A stretch of DNA of 64,000 nucleotides, taken from Craspedostauros australis (Eukaryota > Bacillariophyta > Bacillariophyceae > Mastogloiales > Achnanthaceae). The position numbers were made by a program, and so were the translations under genes. Numbering within the stretch: the first letter of the stretch is position 1; each line of letters starts with the position of its first letter. Below are positions 61,408 to 64,000 of the stretch, piece by piece. A model generated the notes under the pieces. That model was not told where the DNA came from. It saw only the letters and a program-made list of their open reading frames with translations, and searched no databases. The stretch lies in assembly GCA_026770025.1 (NCBI GenBank), contig JAMXDE010000039.1, positions 434,001 to 498,000 of the forward strand, given 5' to 3'.

Positions 61408-64000
61408 ATGACGCATCACGCAACCAGCAGTTTCCCATTCGACTGCGTCGTTGTGACGTGCCCTGACGAAGAAGCCGCGGAAGCAGCCTTCGAAACCCTG
61501 CACACCGACCTCAACCGCATCCTCCAGCAGCGCCACAACGGCCAGAAGGTCCATCTCATCTCCACATGCGATCCGTACGGCGCACGGTGCGGAAGCGGCG
61601 GGGGCACGCTGGCAGCGCTGGAGGAAGCCTTCGCGGATGCGCCAGCCTTCGTCACGACCCAATCTCGAATCTGCGTGCTGCACGCCGGTGGCGACTCCAG
61701 CCGATGTCCGTCCCTGATGATCTTGGGCAAGGCCTGGCTGTCATTGCCATCGTCCACCCACACCAACCCAACCACGTGGCTGCTCCTCCAGCTTGCGGGG
61801 TTGGTCCGGAAGACGCACATCCCGATGGGAAGCGTCGTGATCGCAGCCACGGATGTCATCCTGGATCTCGGGCAGATTCTGTGCTCGGATGACGACTCGG
61901 ATGACGATTCGGCAGAACCTACGGCCCCATCATCCCACCATACGTTTCGTCAATTGAAGGAGGATGAACCGGCGGTGGTCGGCCTGTCCATTCCTGCACC
62001 GCTGCACGTGGCGAAGAACCATGGCGTGTTCATCTTGTCCAAACAGCTGGTCGAATCGCGCTCAACAAACGTCGCGGCATGCATCGCGGATCCCATCGGC
62101 GTGTGGCAGAAGCCGTCGGTTCATGAATTGAAGGGACAGCACCTGGGCGTGCCTGCTTCATTCCGATTGCCATCACAGGATGGACAAGATGATGCTGATG
62201 TAAATGGTGAAGATGCAGAGCACGGACAGAAAGAGAAGGAGGTGGAGGAAGAGCAGGCATGGATCGATACGGGCATCATTATCTTCACCCCGAAGGCCGT
62301 AGATGCTCTGCGAGGTCTGTCAACCTCAACTCTGGCGCTCTGCACGAGGACTGGTCTCAAGAAGCACTATGATCATCTCAATCCTGGCATGCAGAATACG
62401 CAAAATGGAAAGAATGAAGCGAACGGGTGGATCAAGGGCAACGAAGAAGCAGATCCGTGTGAGGATTCGATCACTCCTGGTACAAGTTCAACAAACAACG
62501 GTGCACCATCATTCCAGGATCAGAACATGAAGGCGTTCGCAAAGAAGCATGCCCTTTCTATCGATCTATATACGGACATCCTTCACAACTTGCAATACAA
62601 CAAGGAATCAGATGATGCAGCGAGTGGAAATGAAGTGCCATCGCATCAGGATGAAATGCAACTGCAGCTGGCGGCAGCGTTGGGAGACATTCCACTGAAG
62701 GTGATGACGCTGATAGATGGAGGTTTCACGCATCTCGGCACCACCAAGGAACTCCAACAGTTCCTTCTCAACGTCACCGACGCCGCCGCCAATGCTGCTG
62801 CTGCGTCCACCGCAACGAGCGCTGCTGCTATGGATATTCTTTCAAGTTCCAAAGCAAATAGGATTCTCACATCCATTGCCCGATCGCTGAATGCGACAGC
62901 CAGGGTTGGTACCTGCTTCCTACCCGATTCGACCGATGGAGCAGGTGTCAACAGCAACAGTACACAAATCAGGAACGTCGTCATGCACTCCGTTTTCTCT
63001 CTACGGTACCCAGCATCCTTGGGAAATGGATCCGTCGTCGAGTACTGCAACATGCTGAGCACCAACAATAGAATGATCATTGGGGACAACTCTATTCTGA
63101 GCGGATGGAGATCTTCATGCGACGGTCACACTGGCGATGGTGATAGCGATACTTGCACGGTAAGCAAACGAGCAGAGAAATGCACACGGATCCCAAACAA
63201 TCTGTGCGTCCAGATCCTTCCACTCAAGAAGAATCAAATCGCCCTCTCCCCAACCAATCCTACCAGCACGGTTGCCGACCTCGTCTACATGGTGGTGGGC
63301 ATCAACGACAACACCAAGCGACGCATCGCAGATGGCACCATCTACGGGATGCCACCCGACCAATTCTTTGTCGCGACCAACCTCAAGCCCGTGGATATCG
63401 GCCTGTCCGCAGATCTTGATGGTCCTGCCGACATCATGTGGAATGCGACGATCCATCCATTGGTGCGAGATGGGACATCATGGTCTTCCGTCTTTGATTG
63501 GCTCAATGGCCTGGTTGGTTGCCAAAACAAGGCGGACGCATCCATCGATGATGCCAGCTTCCAGCGATGGAAGAGCCTTCCGAAGGTCAGCCTGAAACAG
63601 CTACATGGCATGGTATCCGCAAGAGACCATTGGAGGCATCGAAGAGAGACAATGATAGAGGTACAGCTGCGATCCAGTCTCAACCAGCAGTTGGAGAAGC
63701 TAAAATCTTTCCAACACAATGGTCAGCAACGTCAGGAGCAACATGATGGGGACAGAGCAGGTATCTCATCATCGTTGGCATCTATCGAAGGAGCTATAGA
63801 CCGATTGGAGGGTGTGCTGAGACGAGCGATATCATGCCAAAAACAACTTGTGTGCTGCCAAGCATCACGATTGATCCGCGCCTTTCTCCTCCTAGCGCTC
63901 AATCTGCATGAAACATCATCATCACCGCCACCAGTATCAACTGCAGAAGTCGAAGCTCAAGGCGATATCAGGAAGCCAAGGTGGACGCTGGACCCCATTC
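61408..64000 (+). CDS. Fucose-1-phosphate guanylyltransferase / fucokinase-type protein, N-terminal 864 aa (runs off window)
   Basis: Open from ATG 61408 to the window end without a stop. Forms GDP-fucose from fucose-1-phosphate and GTP in the salvage path; the fused plant and algal form (FKGP) also phosphorylates fucose with a C-terminal GHMP kinase, which would lie beyond 64000. Seen: FDCVVVTCPDEEAAEAAF (8-25), DPYGARCGSGGGTLAAL (55-71) with the Gly-rich nucleotide loop, LHAGGDSSRCPS (91-102) and LGKAWLSLP, all matching the N-terminus of FPGT; WIDTGIIIFTPKAVDAL (about 285), and a beta-helix-like stretch NNRMIIGDNSILSGW (about 556). Long acidic inserts at about 160-172 and 255-275. No leader, so cytosolic. 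Whether it is bifunctional cannot be seen. Confidence 0.88.
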   Translation, partial: MTHHATSSFPFDCVVVTCPDEEAAEAAFETLHTDLNRILQQRHNGQKVHLISTCDPYGARCGSGGGTLAALEEAFADAPAFVTTQSRICVLHAGGDSSRCPSLMILGKAWLSLPSSTHTNPTTWLLLQLAGLVRKTHIPMGSVVIAATDVILDLGQILCSDDDSDDDSAEPTAPSSHHTFRQLKEDEPAVVGLSIPAPLHVAKNHGVFILSKQLVESRSTNVAACIADPIGVWQKPSVHELKGQHLGVPASFRLPSQDGQDDADVNGEDAEHGQKEKEVEEEQAWIDTGIIIFTPKAVDALRGLSTSTLALCTRTGLKKHYDHLNPGMQNTQNGKNEANGWIKGNEEADPCEDSITPGTSSTNNGAPSFQDQNMKAFAKKHALSIDLYTDILHNLQYNKESDDAASGNEVPSHQDEMQLQLAAALGDIPLKVMTLIDGGFTHLGTTKELQQFLLNVTDAAANAAAASTATSAAAMDILSSSKANRILTSIARSLNATARVGTCFLPDSTDGAGVNSNSTQIRNVVMHSVFSLRYPASLGNGSVVEYCNMLSTNNRMIIGDNSILSGWRSSCDGHTGDGDSDTCTVSKRAEKCTRIPNNLCVQILPLKKNQIALSPTNPTSTVADLVYMVVGINDNTKRRIADGTIYGMPPDQFFVATNLKPVDIGLSADLDGPADIMWNATIHPLVRDGTSWSSVFDWLNGLVGCQNKADASIDDASFQRWKSLPKVSLKQLHGMVSARDHWRHRRETMIEVQLRSSLNQQLEKLKSFQHNGQQRQEQHDGDRAGISSSLASIEGAIDRLEGVLRRAISCQKQLVCCQASRLIRAFLLLALNLHETSSSPPPVSTAEVEAQGDIRKPRWTLDPI

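Overview
Nuclear DNA of a photosynthetic stramenopile, most likely a diatom. Reasons: two proteins start with a signal peptide followed by the bipartite plastid-targeting signature with Phe at the cleavage site (ANA|FSP at 58742 and CHG|FQK at 60678); genes carry short GT-AG introns of 250-390 bp; the Copia retrotransposons resemble the diatom (CoDi) type; and there is a secreted SAPT-repeat, Cys-rich protein. Species cannot be fixed from the window. No rRNA, tRNA or CRISPR array was found.

Positions 1-41125 are almost entirely retrotransposons, many nested. Element D (167-8024, Copia) interrupts a gag-like reading frame on the minus strand. A 5'-truncated Copia fragment F (9875-18840) carries two insertions: the Ty3/Gypsy element E (10913-16450, TSD ggaac) and a 685-bp non-coding element (17758-18442, TSD gtgtt). 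Then comes a three-layer nest: Copia element B (19112-41125, minus, TSD gacca) holds Copia element C (20818-35636, minus, TSD gagagg), which holds Copia element A (25242-32438, plus, TSD gacgc). A and B are the same family. In each case removing the inner element and one TSD copy leaves the outer polyprotein in frame. The two LTRs of each element differ by only 0-2 bases that I could see, so this looks like a recent burst in the order B, C, A.

Positions 41126-64000 are gene-bearing. They hold a secreted SAPT/Cys-rich protein (minus), decayed retroelement relics (47500-50500), a (GA)40 microsatellite, an unknown 289-residue protein (minus), a three-exon acyl-CoA dehydrogenase ending in the peroxisomal signal SKL (minus), a two-exon aquaporin (minus), a two-exon small plastid membrane protein (minus), a plastid chorismate mutase (minus), and the N-terminal 864 residues of a fucose-1-phosphate guanylyltransferase/fucokinase-type protein (plus, running off the window).

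The metabolic genes do not form an operon-like pathway: aromatic amino-acid synthesis in the plastid, fatty-acid oxidation in the peroxisome, water or solute transport, and GDP-fucose supply. The most unusual material is in the retrotransposons: a primer-binding site matching the anticodon arm of tRNA-Asn, non-canonical TA...CA LTR ends, palindromes abutting the 5' LTR of three other elements, an undescribed helical region shared by C and D between zinc knuckles and protease, and a catalytic Asp-to-Asn change in the integrase of B.
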